7,096 nt of DNA from Prevotellaceae bacterium (lineage in GTDB: Bacteria > Bacteroidota > Bacteroidia > Bacteroidales > UBA932), in assembly GCA_031254635.1 (NCBI GenBank), contig JAIRUB010000043.1, positions 1-7,096 on the forward strand. The letters are read 5' to 3'. Below the pieces are notes generated by a model, which worked only from the letters and a program-made list of their open reading frames with translations, was not told the origin of the DNA and did no database searches. A program made the position numbers and the translations under genes. This document shows, piece by piece, positions 4,281 through 7,096 of this stretch. Every line of letters starts with the position of its first letter. Within the stretch, counting starts at the first letter, position 1.

Positions 4281-7096
4281 TTGGAACAAGAATATATACA
4301 TATTAAGGGAGCCCGAATGCATAACCTTAAAAACGTGGAGGTTAAAATACCAAGAAATCAGATGGTTGTGGTTACAGGCCTTTCAGGTTCGGGAAAGTCA
4401 ACCTTAGTTTTTGATACGATTTTTGCTGAGGGCCAGCGACGTTACGTGGAAAGCTTGTCGGCCTACGCCCGGCAGTTCTTGGGCAGGGTTAGTAAGCCCG
4501 ATGTGGACTTTATTACCGGCATCCCTCCGGCTATAGCCATTGAGCAAAAGGTAAATACGCGCAATCCCCGCTCTACGGTGGGCACTTCTACCGAAATTTA
4601 TGACTACCTGAAACTGCTATTTGCCCGCGTAGGTAGCACTATATCACCTGTTTCAGGGGTGGAGGTGAAGCGCCATACCGTTACCGATGTGGTGAATTAT
4701 ATTGCCGGACTATCGAAAAGCACTCGTCTCTACATTTTAGCGCCCATAAGCCTAAACGAAAAAATGGGGCTCATAGAAAAGTTAACCATCTTGCAGCAGG
4801 AAGGCTTTACCCGCTTGGAAGCCGGAGGAAAGGAATGGCGCATCGAAGAACTGTTGCCGGTAATCGACAAACATAAAAAAAACAAGTTCCGCTTGCTGAT
4901 TGACCGCCTTACGGCTACCAACGAGGAGGAGGCGCTGAGCCGCGTTGCCGACTCTATACAAACAGCCTTTGAAGAAGGCAAGGGCTTTTGTATGGTTGAA
5001 AGTCCTGACGGAACTGTCAAGCAGGAATTTTCGGCACATTTTGAGGCCGACGGAATGATGTTTGAAGAACCTACCGAGCACCTCTTCAGCTTTAATAACC
5101 CCTTGGGCGCTTGTCCACGTTGCGAGGGCTACGGCCGCGTCATAGGCATTGACGAGGATTTGGTGGTGCCCGATCGCTCACTCTCTATTTTTAACGGTGC
5201 TGTTGCTTGTTGGCGCGGCGAGGTGATGAAAGAATACAAGGGAAAACTCATTCGCTCGGCGGCTGAATTTGATTTTCCCATTCATCGTCCTTATTATGAA
5301 TTGACGGATGCACAGCGGAAACTCTTGTGGGATGGTAATCGTTATTTTACGGGTTTGCACGAATTTTTTAGTCTGCTCGAAGAAAATAAATACAAAATTC
5401 AATACAGGGTAATGCTGAGCCGCTATACCGGCAAAACTCTTTGTCCCGATTGCCAGGGCTCACGTTTGCGTAAAGAAGCTGGCTACGTAAAAGTAGGAGG
5501 AAAGTCGATTAGCGAATTGGTTCTGCTTCCGGTGGGCGATTTGCTGAAATTTATGCAGAATTTGCAATTATCGGACTATGCGCAATCCATTGCAGGCCGT
5601 GCCTTGATTGAAATTGTTAATCGCTTGCAGTTCCTGTTGGATGTAGGCTTGGGCTACCTAACCTTAAACCGCTTGTCGAACACGCTCAGTGGGGGAGAAA
5701 GCCAGCGTATCAACTTGGCCACCTCGTTGGGAAGCAGCTTAGTGGGTTCTTTGTACATCCTCGATGAGCCCAGCATAGGCTTGCATCCGCGCGATACGCA
5801 ACGGTTGATTAAGGTGCTGAAACAATTGCGCGATTTGGGCAATACCGTTTTAGTGGTAGAACACGATGAGGAAATTATGCGTGCTGCCGACCGCATTATA
5901 GACATAGGCCCCGCTGCCGGCCTGCACGGCGGAGAAATAGTCTTCGAGGGTGAAATTACGAATTACGAATTACGAATTAGGAATCAGGAATCAGGTATCA
6001 AGTATCGGGTATCAGGAAGTGGAAAGCAGAAGGCAGAAACAAATAAGCAAATCAACAAATCAACAAATAACCAAAATTCTCTTACTTTATCTTACTTATT
6101 AGGTCAGGAGCAAATAGAGGTGCCGGTGCGGCGAAAGAAATGGAATAATTATATTGAAGTTGCAGGCGCCCGTGAAAATAATTTGAAGAATATAACCGTT
6201 AAATTTCCTTTAGGCTGCATGGTAGCTGTTACCGGCGTGAGCGGATCGGGGAAATCGTCCTTGGTGAAAAATATTCTGTATCCGGCTTTGAACAAACTTA
6301 TTAATCAGTATGGCGAAAAGCCCGGCGCACACGATTTTGTGCGCGGCGATATCAAGCAGTTGCGCGGCGTGGAAATGATTGACCAAAATCCTATCGGCAA
6401 GTCGTCGCGCTCTAATCCCATAACCTACATCAAGGCTTACGATGAAATTCGAAAGCTGTATTCGGAGCAGCCTTATGCCAAGCAGAACGGTTACGGACAT
6501 TCTCACTTCTCTTTTAATATCGATGGCGGTCGTTGCGAGGAATGCCAAGGCGATGGTTTTATCAAGGTGGAAATGCAGTTTATGGCCGATGTTACCTTGC
6601 TGTGCGAAGCCTGCGGCGGCAAACGTTTTAAGCACGATATATTGGAAGTGCGTTACAAAGGTTATAATATTGCCGATGTCTTAGACTTTACGGTAGATCA
6701 AGCCATAGCATTTTTTAGCGAGCAGAAAGAAACTTTGGCCAAGAAAATAGCCCTTCGCTTAAAACCCTTGCAGGACGTTGGATTAGGCTATATCAAATTG
6801 GGGCAATCGAGTAATACGCTGAGCGGCGGCGAGAGCCGGCGGGTGAAGTTAGCAGCATTTCTCGGCGAGGCCAATGATAATAATCCTCGCCTGTTTATCT
6901 TCGATGAGCCAACTACCGGCTTACATTTTCACGATATTAAAAAATTGCTTGCCTCATTTAATGCCTTGATTGCACGCGGCCATTCCATTGTGGTGGTAGA
7001 ACATAACATGGATGTGGTGAAATGCGCCGACTGGCTTATCGACCTTGGGCCGGAAGGCGGCGAGCAAGGCGGCCATTTGGTATTTGAAGGCATGCC
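4281..7096 (+). CDS. uvrA: Excinuclease ABC subunit A (UvrA), 3' end cut by window, with repeat-encoded insert
   Basis: UvrA is the DNA-damage-sensing ABC ATPase of nucleotide excision repair, acting as a dimer with UvrB. About 938 codons are visible with no stop, and the window ends probably 10-30 residues short of the C-terminus. Domain I has Walker A GLSGSGKST (33-41), zinc-module cysteines CPRC (278-281) and CPDC (388-391), signature LSGGES (469-474) and Walker B LYILDEP (491-497). Domain II has Walker A GVSGSGKSS (652-660), zinc finger Cys752/755/775/778, LSGGES (847-852) and Walker B LFIFDEP (871-877). The TTG at 4281 is chosen because MEQEYIHIKGAR fits family N-termini and no ATG precedes it. 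Residues about 558-599, in the linker between the two ATPase halves, are encoded by heptad and octad arrays; I estimate roughly 30 residues more than usual there. All catalytic motifs are intact, so it is probably functional. Confidence 0.96.
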   Translation, partial: MEQEYIHIKGARMHNLKNVEVKIPRNQMVVVTGLSGSGKSTLVFDTIFAEGQRRYVESLSAYARQFLGRVSKPDVDFITGIPPAIAIEQKVNTRNPRSTVGTSTEIYDYLKLLFARVGSTISPVSGVEVKRHTVTDVVNYIAGLSKSTRLYILAPISLNEKMGLIEKLTILQQEGFTRLEAGGKEWRIEELLPVIDKHKKNKFRLLIDRLTATNEEEALSRVADSIQTAFEEGKGFCMVESPDGTVKQEFSAHFEADGMMFEEPTEHLFSFNNPLGACPRCEGYGRVIGIDEDLVVPDRSLSIFNGAVACWRGEVMKEYKGKLIRSAAEFDFPIHRPYYELTDAQRKLLWDGNRYFTGLHEFFSLLEENKYKIQYRVMLSRYTGKTLCPDCQGSRLRKEAGYVKVGGKSISELVLLPVGDLLKFMQNLQLSDYAQSIAGRALIEIVNRLQFLLDVGLGYLTLNRLSNTLSGGESQRINLATSLGSSLVGSLYILDEPSIGLHPRDTQRLIKVLKQLRDLGNTVLVVEHDEEIMRAADRIIDIGPAAGLHGGEIVFEGEITNYELRIRNQESGIKYRVSGSGKQKAETNKQINKSTNNQNSLTLSYLLGQEQIEVPVRRKKWNNYIEVAGARENNLKNITVKFPLGCMVAVTGVSGSGKSSLVKNILYPALNKLINQYGEKPGAHDFVRGDIKQLRGVEMIDQNPIGKSSRSNPITYIKAYDEIRKLYSEQPYAKQNGYGHSHFSFNIDGGRCEECQGDGFIKVEMQFMADVTLLCEACGGKRFKHDILEVRYKGYNIADVLDFTVDQAIAFFSEQKETLAKKIALRLKPLQDVGLGYIKLGQSSNTLSGGESRRVKLAAFLGEANDNNPRLFIFDEPTTGLHFHDIKKLLASFNALIARGHSIVVVEHNMDVVKCADWLIDLGPEGGEQGGHLVFEGM
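5954..6037 (+). repeat. Drifting chain of twelve heptads inside uvrA
   Basis: Consecutive units are AATTACG x3, AATTAGG, AATCAGG x2, TATCAAG, TATCGGG, TATCAGG, AAGTGGA, AAGCAGA and AGGCAGA. Neighbours mostly differ by one or two bases, so the family drifts along the array. The total is exactly 84 bp, or 28 codons. The protein shows a 7-residue period: ITNYELR, IRNQESG, IKYRVSG. Confidence 0.9.
6041..6072 (+). repeat. Octad array inside uvrA, related to the arrays before queF and the FGE-like gene
   Basis: Units are AAATAAGC, AAATCAAC, AAATCAAC and AAATAACC. This is the intergenic octad set with the AAATCAAC unit duplicated and the final AAATAAGC lost. It follows the heptad chain after three bases and is read in a phase that avoids the TAA inside AAATAAGC. 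Confidence 0.9.

Noticed and set aside
4730..5081. Two minus-strand frames of 96-99 aa within uvrA
   Set aside because: They are shadows of the conserved uvrA coding sequence with no recognisable domain.
5954..6072. uvrA as a pseudogene broken by repeats
   Set aside because: The frame is open on both sides and through the insert, and all Walker, signature and zinc motifs of both halves are intact.

Overview
The window looks like a piece of a Bacteroidota (probably Bacteroidales-like) chromosome. The evidence is moderate-to-low GC, gene starts without Shine-Dalgarno sequences, two good matches to the Bacteroidota -7 promoter box TAnnTTTG, a UvrA of the form I associate with this phylum (SPVSG after the FARVG motif), and a Bacteroidota-style HigA-like antitoxin and small ribbon-helix-helix-like protein. 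Genus cannot be told from the sequence.

Layout. Positions 1-336 hold a HigA/XRE antitoxin whose start, and any toxin partner, probably lie left of the window. Positions 406-1074 are queC and 1287-1733 are queF, two steps of the queuosine (7-deazaguanine) pathway: CDG to preQ0, then preQ0 to preQ1. Positions 1865-2683 encode an exported formylglycine-generating-enzyme-fold (FGE-sulfatase domain) protein that lacks one of the two catalytic cysteines. Positions 2705-3871 are pdxB (erythronate-4-phosphate dehydrogenase, vitamin B6 synthesis) from a TTG start. A 59-aa ribbon-helix-helix-like protein (3876-4055, minus) converges on pdxB with a 4-bp gap. From 4281 to the right edge runs uvrA (nucleotide excision repair), also from a TTG start and cut off a little before its C-terminus. 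These are mostly housekeeping genes; queC and queF share a pathway, and the others show no obvious common job.

The unusual layer is the repeats. Short tandem arrays with 7-bp or 8-bp units fill nearly every gap between genes and also enter genes. (AATGAAY)n supplies the last codons and stop of queC and queF and sits upstream of the small minus-strand gene. A four-unit octad array ends 3-4 bp before the ATG of both queF and the FGE-like gene, and a relative lies inside uvrA. (TCAACTC)n lies inside pdxB and a drifting chain of twelve heptads lies inside uvrA, both in frame. The heptads found inside genes are stop-free in all three phases of the sense strand, while the intergenic AATGAAY and AACTCAT units contain stops. 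I see no CRISPR array, transposase, tRNA or rRNA and no clear anti-phage system; the heptad/octad arrays are the best candidate for something under-described.
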